64,000 nucleotides of DNA from Actinokineospora bangkokensis. Its GTDB lineage: Bacteria > Actinomycetota > Actinomycetes > Mycobacteriales > Pseudonocardiaceae. The notes below the pieces were generated by a model. The model saw nothing but the letters and a program-made list of their open reading frames with translations. It made no database searches and was not told the origin of the DNA. The stretch covers positions 1-64,000 of the forward strand of contig NZ_MKQR01000001.1 in NCBI RefSeq assembly GCF_001940455.1, in the 5' to 3' direction. Every line of letters starts with the position of its first letter. The stretch's first letter is position 1. Shown piece by piece: positions 14,608 through 22,277 of this stretch. Both the position numbers and the translations under genes were made by a program.

Positions 14608-15777
14608 GTGGGGCGGTCGGTTGCCGGGCGGGTGTCCGGGATGGGGCGGTCGGCCACCGTCTCCCTCTTCGACGTGGTGGGGCAGCTGCGCGCCGAGGGG
14701 CGGGTGGTCGTCGACGTCAGCGGGGGGCAACCCGACTTCGTGACCGGCGAGCACGTCGTGGACGCCGCCGTGGACGCGCTGCGCGCCGGGCACACCCACT
14801 ACACCGCCAGCCGCGGCCTGGTCCGGCTGCGGGAGCTGATCGCGCAGAAGCACCAGCGGGACAACGGTTTCACCGTGTCCCCCGAGGACGTCATCGTCAC
14901 GCCCTCGGCCAAGCACGCCCTCTACATCAGCCTGCTGACCCTGCTCGACCCCGGCGACGAGGTCGTGGTGCCGACGCCGAGCTGGGTGAGCTACCAGGCC
15001 ATGGCGCACCTCGTCGGCGGTCGGGCGGTCGAGGCCGAGCTGCGCGCGGACGAGGGGTTCCGCATCACCCGCGACGTGCTGGAGTCCGCCACCACCGACC
15101 GGACGCGGGTCCTGCTGCTCAACACCCCCAACAACCCCACCGGGCGGGTGCTCGACGCCGAGGAGGCCGCCGTGGTGGCCGCGCACGCGGCCGAGCACGA
15201 CCTGTGGGTGGTGGCCGACGAGATCTACGAGGCGATCCGGTTCGACGGCCGCGCGCACACCAGCGTCGCGGCGCTGCCCGGGTGCGCCGAGCGGACGCTG
15301 ACGGTCAACGGGTTCTCCAAGAGCCACGCCATGACCGGGTGGCGGCTGGGCTGGGTGGCCGCGCCGCGCGAGGTGGCGGGGCACCTGCTCAAGGCCCAGG
15401 AGCACACCGTCAGCTGCGCGGCCTCGTTCGCCCAGCACGGCGGCATCGCGGCCCTGGAGGGGCCCGCCGGGCACGTGGCGGCGATGCGCGACTCCTACGA
15501 CGAGCGGCGCCACCTGGTCGTCGACGGGCTGAACGCGCTGCCTGGGGTGCGCTGCGCGCTGCCGGAGGGGGCGTTCTACGCCTTCGCGGACATCACCGGC
15601 GCGGGGCGCGGCGGGTCGCTGGAGTTCGCGGGGTGGGCGCTGCGCGAGGCCGGGGTGGCGGTGACGCCGGGGACGGCGTTCGGCGCGGGCGGGGAGGGGC
15701 ACGTGCGGGTGTCGTTCGCCGCCCGGCGGGAGCTGCTGGAGGCGGCGCTGGAGCGGTTGGCCGCGGCGCTGGGCTGA
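14608..15777 (+). CDS. Pyridoxal-phosphate-dependent aminotransferase (class I/II)
   Basis: A 389-residue fold-type I aminotransferase. It shows the cofactor contact NTPNNPTG (about 172-179), the aspartate region VVADEIYE, and the Schiff-base lysine in NGFSKSHAMTGWRLGW (Lys238). The overall resemblance is to aspartate/aromatic aminotransferases (AspC/PatA-like); substrate specificity cannot be read. GTG 14608 follows GGAGG at 14599; ATG 14641 is an alternative with no ribosome site. It is flanked by tRNA-Ala and a parS-like site, and DoxX is convergent, so it is probably monocistronic. Confidence 0.87.
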   Translation: MGRSVAGRVSGMGRSATVSLFDVVGQLRAEGRVVVDVSGGQPDFVTGEHVVDAAVDALRAGHTHYTASRGLVRLRELIAQKHQRDNGFTVSPEDVIVTPSAKHALYISLLTLLDPGDEVVVPTPSWVSYQAMAHLVGGRAVEAELRADEGFRITRDVLESATTDRTRVLLLNTPNNPTGRVLDAEEAAVVAAHAAEHDLWVVADEIYEAIRFDGRAHTSVAALPGCAERTLTVNGFSKSHAMTGWRLGWVAAPREVAGHLLKAQEHTVSCAASFAQHGGIAALEGPAGHVAAMRDSYDERRHLVVDGLNALPGVRCALPEGAFYAFADITGAGRGGSLEFAGWALREAGVAVTPGTAFGAGGEGHVRVSFAARRELLEAALERLAAALG

Positions 15778-15793
15778 GGTTCCACGTGGAACC
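15778..15793. other. parS-like site 2
   Basis: GGTTCCACGTGGAACC, a perfect 16-bp palindrome identical to the site at 6693-6708, begins one base after the aminotransferase stop. The rest of the 144-bp gap to the DoxX gene shows no clear feature. Confidence 0.8.
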
Positions 15794-15921
15794 GGCGGCG
15801 GGCGGCGGTGGGGAAACCACCCGCCCGGGTGATGACCGGGTCACCCGGACGGGCGGCGTCCGACGAGCGGAGGAGACGGGAGCTGGCTCCCGGCCGTCGC
15901 CCCGCCGCACCGGGGGTGCGA

Positions 15922-16350
15922 CTAGGCGGGGACGGTCTCCGGGGTGCTCGCCGTGCTGCGCGAGCGGGTGAACAGCTGGTCCACGGCCCAGGCGCCCGGC
16001 CCGGTGAACGCGATCAGCAGGAACGCCCAGCAGAACATGGCCGACGCCTCACCACCGTTGAGCATGGGCCAGAGGTCCTTCGGCGCGTGCACGACGAAGT
16101 AGGCGTAGGCCATCGAGCCGGACGCGATCAGCGCCGCCCAGCGCGTGCCGAGGCCCACCGCCACCAGCGCACCGCCGACGAGCTGGATCGCGGCCGCCCA
16201 CCAGGACGGCCACTCGCCGACCGACGGCACGCCGCCGCCCTTGGGGCCGCCCAGCACGTTGAACAGCGTGGCGGCTCCGTGGCAGGCGAACAGCAGTCCG
16301 ACGACGATCCGGAACAGTGCGAGCACGTGGGGCTTGATTCGGTCGAACAA
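15922..16350 (-). CDS. DoxX family membrane protein
   Basis: A 142-residue protein with about four hydrophobic segments and the DoxX-like N-terminus MFDRIKPHVLALFRIVVGLLF, the HGAATL motif in the first helix and the WAALIASGSMAYAYF helix. DoxX proteins are small integral membrane proteins; some associate with redox and thiol homeostasis, but the role here is unknown. The start codon appears to be TTG, with GGAGA in the 10 bp upstream. It is divergent from the lipoprotein gene at 16507. Confidence 0.85.
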   Translation of the reverse strand: MFDRIKPHVLALFRIVVGLLFACHGAATLFNVLGGPKGGGVPSVGEWPSWWAAAIQLVGGALVAVGLGTRWAALIASGSMAYAYFVVHAPKDLWPMLNGGEASAMFCWAFLLIAFTGPGAWAVDQLFTRSRSTASTPETVPA

Positions 16351-16506
16351 GTCCGTCTCCGCTCTTTCTCGGTCGATTCAGCAGGGGTGCTTCTTGCCGA
16401 GGCGGTCGGGGTGACCACCGTGGGTGTGTATGTACCTGCACCCCGTGACGGTTCAAAAGGTGGCCTGGAACACACCACCCGCCGATCTGGTTGACTGGCC
16501 CCTGCT

Positions 16507-17058
16507 ATGAGACGAGCCGTGATCCTCACCGCGCCCCTGCTCGCCCTCGCGGCGTGCACCGGCGACCCCGCCGCGCAGGCCCCCACCAGCAGCTCCGCCG
16601 CGGCGCCCGCGACCAGCGGCGCCCGGCCGACCAGCCAGGCGCCCGCGCAGGTGCCGCCCGCGCCCGAGCCGGTCGCCGACGGGCCCTGCCCCTACCTGAC
16701 CAGCACCGCGGTGGCCGACGCCAACGGCCAGCACGTCACCAAGGTGCGCACGTCGGCGGACAAGCCGACCCCGGCGTGCTTCTTCTACCGGCCGGACGGG
16801 TCGGTGCAGCTGACCATCCGCGTCTACCAGGGCGAACCCGCCGTGGCCAAGGCGCTGGTGGACTCCGCGGCGCCGATCGACACCTCGAACCCGGCCACCT
16901 CGCCCGCGGGCTGGGAGGGCGGGTCGCTGTCCGGGGAGGAGAACGCGGTGTACGCCGTGGCCAAGGGCGGCGCGGCGGTGGTGGTCGACTCCAACCAGAA
17001 GCAGACGATCAAGGCCCGGCGGATCGCCGAGACCGCGATCGAGAACCTGGGCCTGTAA
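16507..17058 (+). CDS. Lipoprotein, DUF2020-like
   Basis: A 183-residue predicted lipoprotein. The first 17 residues form a short signal peptide ending in the lipobox LAAC; a Ser/Ala/Pro-rich linker (about 20-58) leads to a folded domain with two cysteines (GPCPYLTSTAVADANGQHV and PACFFYRPDG). The CPYL-ADANGQ-V pattern resembles the actinobacterial DUF2020 family of unknown function. Likely anchored to the outer face of the membrane. No ribosome site is visible before ATG 16507, so the transcript may be leaderless. Confidence 0.7.
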   Translation: MRRAVILTAPLLALAACTGDPAAQAPTSSSAAAPATSGARPTSQAPAQVPPAPEPVADGPCPYLTSTAVADANGQHVTKVRTSADKPTPACFFYRPDGSVQLTIRVYQGEPAVAKALVDSAAPIDTSNPATSPAGWEGGSLSGEENAVYAVAKGGAAVVVDSNQKQTIKARRIAETAIENLGL

Positions 17059-17085
17059 CCGGCCGCGCCCGGCCCGTCGACGCGC

Positions 17086-17124
17086 GAAGGCCCGCGCCCC
17101 CCGGGTGGGGAGGCGCGGGCCTTC
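17086..17124. terminator. Bidirectional terminator
   Basis: A 13-bp perfect stem (GAAGGCCCGCGCC at 17086-17098 and GGCGCGGGCCTTC at 17112-17124) sits between convergent genes. Confidence 0.75.
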
Positions 17125-17139
17125 GTCTGCTGCTGCTGC

Positions 17140-17853
17140 TCAGCCCTTGTCGGAGCCCGCGGCCTTGGGAGCGGGCTTGGACTGCCCGTTGGTCTCCGGC
17201 GCGCCCGCGGCGGGCTTGGCCACCGGCGCGTCCGCGGCCTTGGGGGCCGGGGTCGGCGCGGGGGCAGGCTTGGCCACCGGGGTCGGGGCCGGGGCGGGCT
17301 TCTGCTGCCCCTTGAGCACCACGGCGGCACCGGCGCCGAGCGCGGCGAGCGCCACGACCCACGGCCACCGGCGGCGCTTGCGGTTCGCCGGGTCCTTCGC
17401 CGCCTGCTTGGCCGCCGCGCGCGCGGCCTTGAGCTGCTCCTCAAGCTCCTTGCGGTACTGCTTGACCTGCGGCTTGAGGTCCTTCTGGAGCTGCTTGACC
17501 TGCTTCTTGACCGGCGCGCCCGCCGCGACGGCCTGCTTCACGGTCTTGTTCTTGCCCGCGTCCTTGCGGGCGGACTTGGCCGCCTTCGCCAGGTCCTTGC
17601 GGGTCTGCTTGGCGGTCTTGGCCAGGCGCTTGCGGGCCCGGCGGCCGGTCGCGACCGCCTCTTCCCTGGCCACCTGGGCGCCCTCGGCGATGGCGCCCGC
17701 CACCTGCTGCGGGGCCAGGCCCTTGGCCGCGAGCTTCTGCTCGGCGGCGTGCGCGGCCTCGGCGCCCGCCTGACCAGCGCGAACGGCGCCCTCGCGAACC
17801 GCGCGCCAGCCGGTGCCCACTGCCTTGCCCACCGACTCTCCGGCCCTGGTCAT
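17140..17853 (-). CDS. Lys/Ala-rich membrane-anchored protein of unknown function
   Basis: A 237-residue low-complexity protein. Residues 1-150 are rich in Ala, Lys, Arg and Gln in helical heptad-like patterns (TRKDLAKAAKSARKDAGKNK, VKQLQKDLKPQVKQYRKELEEQ), a very basic segment that could bind DNA or polyanions. A single membrane segment (WPWVVALAALGAGAAVVL, about 165-182) is followed by a Pro/Ala/Lys tail. GTGAGGT-type ribosome sequence lies just before ATG 17853. It occupies the position of Rv0008c next to ppiA in mycobacteria, but similarity is positional only. Function unknown; the long open frame continuing upstream over ppiA is a shadow. Confidence 0.7.
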   Translation of the reverse strand: MTRAGESVGKAVGTGWRAVREGAVRAGQAGAEAAHAAEQKLAAKGLAPQQVAGAIAEGAQVAREEAVATGRRARKRLAKTAKQTRKDLAKAAKSARKDAGKNKTVKQAVAAGAPVKKQVKQLQKDLKPQVKQYRKELEEQLKAARAAAKQAAKDPANRKRRRWPWVVALAALGAGAAVVLKGQQKPAPAPTPVAKPAPAPTPAPKAADAPVAKPAAGAPETNGQSKPAPKAAGSDKG

Positions 17854-17961
17854 GGCTTCACCTCGTCGATCGTGCTTCAGCCGCGGCGGCCGCCGCGTCC
17901 GTCCGTCCCCCCAATCCTGCCCCTTCCGGACGGATCCCGCCGGAGATGGCACGATGGCGGC

Positions 17962-18510
17962 GTGGCAGACAGCAACGAGTCCCTCGTCGGGACGAAGGTA
18001 ACCACCACCCTGCACACCAGCATGGGTGACATCCGGATCAACCTCTTCCCGGACCACGCGCCCAAGACCGTCGCGAACTTCGTGGGCCTGGCCGAGGGGA
18101 CCAAGGAGTACAAGACCGAGAACGCGAAGGGGGAGAAGTCCGGCCCGTTCTACGACGGCGCGGTCTTCCACCGGGTGATCTCCGGGTTCATGCTCCAGGG
18201 CGGCGACCCGACCGGCACCGGCCGCGGCGGCCCCGGCTACCAGTTCGGCGACGAGTTCACCCCCGAGCTCCAGTTCAACCGGCCGTACCTGCTGGCCATG
18301 GCGAACGCGGGCCCGGGCACCAACGGCTCGCAGTTCTTCATCACGGTGGCCCCGACCACCTGGCTGAACTTCAAGCACACCATCTTCGGCGAGGTGGCCG
18401 ACCAGGACTCGCGCAACGTCGTCGACGCGATCGGCAGCACCCCGACCGGCCCCGGCGACAAGCCGCTGACCGACGTCGTCATCACCAAGATCTCCGTCGA
18501 GCGCGGCTGA
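17962..18510 (+). CDS. ppiA: Cyclophilin-type peptidyl-prolyl cis-trans isomerase
   Basis: A 182-residue cytoplasmic cyclophilin catalysing proline cis-trans isomerisation. The cyclophilin core is complete: FHRVISGFMLQGGDPTGTGRGGPGYQF with the catalytic Arg, LLAMANAGPGTNGSQFFITVAPTTWLN, and HTIFGEV. There is no signal peptide. Start GTG 17962; a CACGAT hexamer ends 6 nt upstream, compatible with a leaderless transcript. Synteny with Rv0009 (ppiA) of M. tuberculosis. The rhomboid gene follows after 7 bp, suggesting an operon. Confidence 0.94.
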   Translation: MADSNESLVGTKVTTTLHTSMGDIRINLFPDHAPKTVANFVGLAEGTKEYKTENAKGEKSGPFYDGAVFHRVISGFMLQGGDPTGTGRGGPGYQFGDEFTPELQFNRPYLLAMANAGPGTNGSQFFITVAPTTWLNFKHTIFGEVADQDSRNVVDAIGSTPTGPGDKPLTDVVITKISVERG

Positions 18511-18517
18511 GCGTCGC

Positions 18518-19465
18518 GTGAGCGTCCCCCCGCACCACCCGGGTCCCGGACCGCAGGCGGGCCTGCCCGCCTGCGCCCGGCACCCGGACCGGCCCACCGG
18601 CCTGGGCTGCACCCGCTGCGGCAGGCCCGCCTGCCCGGAGTGCCTGGTGGAGGCCTCGGTGGGCTTCCAGTGCGTCGACTGCGTGCGCAGCGGGCAGCGG
18701 TCGGTGCGCCGCCCGACCACGGTCGCGGGCGCCCCGCTGGCCAGCAAGCCGGTGCTCGTGCCGGTGCTGGTCGCGGTCAACGTCGGCGTGTTCGCGCTCA
18801 CGGCGCTGCTGGCGCGCTCACCGCTGACCAACGAGAACTCCGAGTTCTTCCACGCGCTGAGCGGGTTCGCCCCGGCCATCGCCTCCGGCGGCTGGTGGCG
18901 GGTGCTCACCGCGGGGTTCCTGCACTTCGGCGTGCTGCACATCGTGGTGAACATGGTCGCGCTGTGGTTCCTGCGGGACCTGGAGCTGCTGCTGGGCCGG
19001 GTGCGCTTCGCCGTCGTCTACGCGCTGTCGCTGCTGGGCGGCTCGGCGTCGGCGTACCTGTTCGGGGCGCTGCTCAGCGAGAACGCTGGCGCGTCCGGGG
19101 CGATCTACGGCCTGCTCGGCGGGCTGCTGGTGGCGGTGATCCGGCTCAAGCAGGACCGGCACGCGCTCATGCAGGTGGTGGCGGTGATCGCGCTCAACCT
19201 GGCGATCAGCGTGGCCGTCCCGCAGATCTCGCTGCTGGCCCACCTCGGCGGCCTGGTGGTCGGCGCGGTGGTGACGGCGGGGATGCTCTACGCCCCGGCG
19301 GCCTCCCGGGTGCTGTGGCAGTCGGTGGTGTCGGTGGCGGTGCTCGTCGCGCTGGCGGTCGCCTTCGCCGTGCGCACGCCCGCCGTGACCGACGAGGTGC
19401 GGTGCGCGGACCCGGTCGACCTGGGCAGCTGCGTCTACGTGCTCCCCGGCGGCTTCCCGACCTGA
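18518..19465 (+). CDS. Rhomboid family intramembrane serine protease
   Basis: A 315-residue membrane protease. The N-terminal ~65 residues hold a cysteine-rich zinc-binding module (CARHPDRPTGLGCTRCGRPAC, then CPECL and CVDCV) typical of actinobacterial rhomboids. Six or more membrane segments follow, with the catalytic Ser193 in GASGAIYG and His242 in LLAHLGGLVVG; the HFGVLHIVVNM helix is the conserved loop-1/helix-2 region. Substrates are unknown. It lies 7 bp after ppiA and is convergent with the PH-domain gene, 4 bp apart. Confidence 0.92.
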   Translation: MSVPPHHPGPGPQAGLPACARHPDRPTGLGCTRCGRPACPECLVEASVGFQCVDCVRSGQRSVRRPTTVAGAPLASKPVLVPVLVAVNVGVFALTALLARSPLTNENSEFFHALSGFAPAIASGGWWRVLTAGFLHFGVLHIVVNMVALWFLRDLELLLGRVRFAVVYALSLLGGSASAYLFGALLSENAGASGAIYGLLGGLLVAVIRLKQDRHALMQVVAVIALNLAISVAVPQISLLAHLGGLVVGAVVTAGMLYAPAASRVLWQSVVSVAVLVALAVAFAVRTPAVTDEVRCADPVDLGSCVYVLPGGFPT

Positions 19466-19469
19466 CCGC

Positions 19470-19913
19470 TCAGGTGCGCAGGCGCAGCAGGGCGTTGACG
19501 ACCTCGCGCGGGTCGACCCCGAGGTCGAGCTGCCCGAGCACGACCAGCGCGGGCTCCGCGGCGCCGTCGGCGTCGACCTCCACCGAGGTCGTCTCGCGGC
19601 CCAGCCGCCGGTGGGTGGCCAGCCGCACGTTCACCTCGCCCCACCGCCAGGTGCGGGCGCCGGTGAGCCCGCGCACGGTGACGCCCGCTGCGTCGGCCGA
19701 CAGGCGGGGGCGCACGACGGTGCCGTGCAGGGCCAGCGTGGCCAGCACGGCGGCCGCCACGGCCAGCAGGAGCGCGCCGCGGGGGTCGTCGACCAGGACC
19801 GCGGTGGCACCGGCGACAGCGGCAGCGGCCCACCCCACGCCCACCACGGCGGGTCGGGGGGCCCAGCTCGCGGCGGGGTGGGCGGGGTGGGTGATCGGCT
19901 CGTCAGCGGTCAC
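19470..19913 (-). CDS. PH domain-containing membrane protein (Rv0010c-like)
   Basis: A 147-residue protein with two closely spaced hydrophobic segments (PAVVGVGWAAAAVAGATAVLV and ALLLAVAAAVLATLAL) and a C-terminal bacterial PH-like beta domain (VVRPRLSADAAGVTVRGLTGARTW to VVNALLRLRT). The position next to crgA matches Rv0010c of M. tuberculosis. The start is uncertain: GTG at 19911-19913 (VTADEPITHP) is chosen, because the 16 residues upstream to ATG 19961 are encoded by DNA carrying a perfect DnaA box and look non-coding. Function unknown. Confidence 0.72.
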   Translation of the reverse strand: MTADEPITHPAHPAASWAPRPAVVGVGWAAAAVAGATAVLVDDPRGALLLAVAAAVLATLALHGTVVRPRLSADAAGVTVRGLTGARTWRWGEVNVRLATHRRLGRETTSVEVDADGAAEPALVVLGQLDLGVDPREVVNALLRLRT

Positions 19914-19923
19914 CGCGGAGATC

Positions 19924-19952
19924 CATCCACAGGAGTTGTCCACACTGGGGAT
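19924..19952. promoter_or_regulatory. DnaA box upstream of the PH-domain gene
   Basis: TTGTCCACA at 19936-19944 is a perfect DnaA box; a CATCCACA lies 12 bp before it and the oriC-associated string CTGGGGATG follows at 19945. The sites lie between the PH gene start and crgA. Confidence 0.55.
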
Positions 19953-20010
19953 GAACCACAAGCGTGTGGTTCAGCGGCGCCGCGCCACCCGGCGCGGCCG
20001 CGCCGACCGG

Positions 20011-20280
20011 TCAGCGCCACCGCATCGTCATGAGCAGGCCCGCGATCATCAGGGCGAAGCCGATGGCGAAGTTCCAGTTGCCCAGGTCGGCCATCAGCGG
20101 GATCTTCTCGCCCGCGATGTAGTTGACGACCAGCCAGGCCAGGCCGATGAGCATCACGCCGAGCATGACGGCGATGTACACCGGGTGCGACGGGCCCGCC
20201 TGCTTCACCTTGACCGGCGTGCGCCGGTCGGTGGTGGGAGCGGTGTAGACGGACTTCTTCCTGACCTTGGACTTGGGCAT
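20011..20280 (-). CDS. crgA: Cell division protein CrgA
   Basis: CrgA is a small actinobacterial septation protein that interacts with FtsZ, FtsQ, FtsI and PBPs. The 89-residue product begins MPKSKVRKK, has two membrane segments ([22 protein letters not shown] and [16 protein letters not shown]) and ends MRWR, all typical. It is read toward the PH-domain gene and away from the sortase gene. The 187-bp divergent gap (20281-20467) contains a 10-bp palindrome ACGTTAACGT at 20378-20387 that could be a regulator site. Confidence 0.95.
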   Translation of the reverse strand: MPKSKVRKKSVYTAPTTDRRTPVKVKQAGPSHPVYIAVMLGVMLIGLAWLVVNYIAGEKIPLMADLGNWNFAIGFALMIAGLLMTMRWR

Positions 20281-20467
20281 GCTGTCCTCGCCTGACGTCT
20301 AGCGGTGGGTGCGGTGGTTCGCTGGCAGGTCGTTCCGGCAGGTCAGCCGGCACAATCGCAACTCCCGCCGTGGTGACACGTTAACGTAGCCGAACGGCGT
20401 CACGAACCCCCAGTAGGCAACGATCTCCACCAGCCCGCGGGCTGGCCGCCCAGGAAGGAGGCCGGAC

Positions 20468-21346
20468 GTGAGCACGGTCGGCCACAGCGAGGCGGCAGCC
20501 GCGCCGCCCACCGGCCCCGGGCCCGGCCGGACCGGGCGCGACCCGGTGCGCACCGCGGTCCGCGGCATCGGCGAGCTGCTCATCACCGCGGGCCTGGTGG
20601 TGCTGCTGTTCGTCGTCTACGAGGTGTACGTCACCGACCTGCTGTCGGCGGCCAAGCAGCGCGACGCCACCGCCGCGCTCGACCAGGAGTGGCGCAGCGC
20701 CACCCCGGAGGACGAGCGCGACCGGGTGGAGCACTTCGACGGCCCCGAGGGCTCCGGCATCGCCAAGATGTACGTCCCGGCCTTCGGCGCCGACTACTCC
20801 TTCACCGTCCTGCAGGGCACCACGGAGAAGACCCTGGAGGTCGGCCCCGGGCACTACACCGGCAGCGGCGACCCCGGCATGCCGGGCAACTTCGCCGTCG
20901 CGGGCCACCGGGTCGGCAAGGGCGCGCCGTTCAACGACATCGACCTGCTCAACTCCTGCGACGCGATCGTCGTCGAGACCGCCTACAGCTGGTACGTCTA
21001 CCGGGTGCTGCCCAAGTCCGACGAGGTGGCGGACTGGGCGAGCACCAAGGCCGCCGACCCGCGCTGCGCGGGGGTGGGCCCGCTGGGCGCCCCCTACGAG
21101 CAGGTGGTGGGCCAGGAGATCGTCGCCCCCACCCAAGGCGGGGTGGTGCTGCCGGTGCCGAACCGGCCGGGTGCCGAGCAGACCCTCAGCGCCGGGCAGC
21201 AGGTGTCGCTGATGACGCTGACCACCTGCCACCCCAAGTTCTCCGACCGGCAGCGCCTCATCGTGCACGCGGTGATGGTCAAGCAGTGGGCGAAGAACCC
21301 GCAGCAGCCCGGTCAGACCCCGCCCGAGTTGAAGGAGACCAGCTGA
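20468..21346 (+). CDS. Class E sortase
   Basis: A 292-residue membrane-anchored transpeptidase predicted to attach surface proteins to the cell envelope. After a Pro/Gly-rich cytoplasmic tail, one N-terminal membrane segment (LLITAGLVVLLFVVYEVYV, about 39-57) is followed by the sortase barrel. Catalytic residues are visible: His147 in VAGHRVGKG, Cys254 in TLTTCHPKF and Arg261/263 in SDRQR. The TLTTC context is that of class E (SrtE-like) enzymes of high-GC Gram-positives. A strong GGAAGGAGG site precedes GTG 20468. Its stop overlaps the start of a small membrane protein gene. Confidence 0.93.
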   Translation: MSTVGHSEAAAAPPTGPGPGRTGRDPVRTAVRGIGELLITAGLVVLLFVVYEVYVTDLLSAAKQRDATAALDQEWRSATPEDERDRVEHFDGPEGSGIAKMYVPAFGADYSFTVLQGTTEKTLEVGPGHYTGSGDPGMPGNFAVAGHRVGKGAPFNDIDLLNSCDAIVVETAYSWYVYRVLPKSDEVADWASTKAADPRCAGVGPLGAPYEQVVGQEIVAPTQGGVVLPVPNRPGAEQTLSAGQQVSLMTLTTCHPKFSDRQRLIVHAVMVKQWAKNPQQPGQTPPELKETS

Positions 21347-21501
21347 TGTACGGGTGGATCTGGCGCCACCTCCCCGGCCCGGTCGCCGTGCGCGTGCTCA
21401 CCGCCGCGGTGCTGGTGCTCGGCGTGGTGGCCCTGCTGATGTTCGTGGTGTTCCCCTGGGTGGAGCCCAAGCTGCCCTTCAACCAGGTCACCACGCAGTA
21501 A
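21346..21501 (+). CDS. Small membrane protein coupled to the class E sortase
   Basis: A 51-residue protein with one membrane segment (VRVLTAAVLVLGVVALLMFVVFPWV) and the ending EPKLPFNQVTTQ. The ATG shares its first base with the sortase stop (TGATG) and GAAGGAGA lies upstream, so translation is probably coupled. Small proteins of this kind sit between sortase and pabA in related Actinobacteria; the function is unknown, possibly a sortase accessory protein. Confidence 0.75.
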   Translation: MYGWIWRHLPGPVAVRVLTAAVLVLGVVALLMFVVFPWVEPKLPFNQVTTQ

Positions 21502-21523
21502 CCCGCGGGGCGCCGCGGGTCGG

Positions 21524-21529
21524 TACCGT
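21524..21529 (+). promoter_or_regulatory. -10 element for a leaderless pabA transcript
   Basis: TACCGT, then 6 nt, then the ATG of pabA; no ribosome site is present. Confidence 0.55.
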
Positions 21530-21535
21530 GGCGGC

Positions 21536-22183
21536 ATGCGCGTGCTGGTGGTCGACAACTACGACAGCTTCGTCTACAACCTCGTGCAGTACCTGGCGCA
21601 GCTGGGCGCCACCACCGAGGTCTGGCGCAACGACGCCGAGCAGCTGTCGTCCGCGTCCGCCCTCGACGGGTTCGACGGCGTCCTGGTCAGCCCCGGGCCC
21701 TCCACCCCGGAGCGCGCGGGCCGCTCCATCGACGTGGTCACCTGGTGCGCCGAGCGGCGGCTGCCCGTGCTCGGCGTGTGCCTGGGCCACCAGGCGATGG
21801 GCGTGGCGTGGGGCGCCACCGTCGACCGGGCGCCGGAGCTGCTGCACGGCAAGACCTCGCTGGTGCACCACTCGGGGGTCGGCGTGCTCGCGGGCCTGCC
21901 CGACCCGTTCGTGGCCACCCGCTACCACTCGCTGACCGTGCTGCCGGAGACGATCCCGGACGAGTTCGAGGTCACCGGGCGCACCGAGGGCGGCATCGTG
22001 ATGGCGATGCGGCACCGGGAGCTGCCGGTGGAGGGCGTGCAGTTCCACCCCGAGTCGGTGCTCACCGACGGCGGGCACCGGATGCTGGCGAACTGGATGG
22101 GCTCGGCCGGGTTCCCGGTGGACGACGGCCGGGTCACCGAGCTGGAGAGCGGCATGCGGGCCCTCACCCGCGGCGTCGCCTGA
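21536..22183 (+). CDS. pabA: Aminodeoxychorismate / anthranilate synthase component II (glutamine amidotransferase)
   Basis: A class I glutamine amidotransferase of 215 residues that supplies ammonia to the chorismate-using partner for p-aminobenzoate (folate) and possibly anthranilate (tryptophan). The triad is visible: Cys82 in GVCLGHQ, His171 and Glu173 in FHPES; the N-terminal VVDNYDSFVYNLVQYL is characteristic. No component I gene lies nearby, so it may serve both pathways. Synteny with the pabA/trpG gene beside pknB in mycobacteria. Confidence 0.93.
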   Translation: MRVLVVDNYDSFVYNLVQYLAQLGATTEVWRNDAEQLSSASALDGFDGVLVSPGPSTPERAGRSIDVVTWCAERRLPVLGVCLGHQAMGVAWGATVDRAPELLHGKTSLVHHSGVGVLAGLPDPFVATRYHSLTVLPETIPDEFEVTGRTEGGIVMAMRHRELPVEGVQFHPESVLTDGGHRMLANWMGSAGFPVDDGRVTELESGMRALTRGVA

Positions 22184-22226
22184 GACCGACCCCGGGCGAC
22201 TCCCCCGGCGACGAACCCCGGACAAC

Positions 22227-22266
22227 GCGAGAGCCCCGCACCCCTGAGGGGGTGCGGGGCTCTCGC
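22227..22266. terminator. Bidirectional terminator between pabA and pknB
   Basis: GCGAGAGCCCCGCACCCCT (22227-22245) pairs with AGGGGGTGCGGGGCTCTCGC (22247-22266), a stem of about 18 bp between convergent genes. Confidence 0.8.
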
Positions 22267-22277
22267 CGCGCTGGGGA

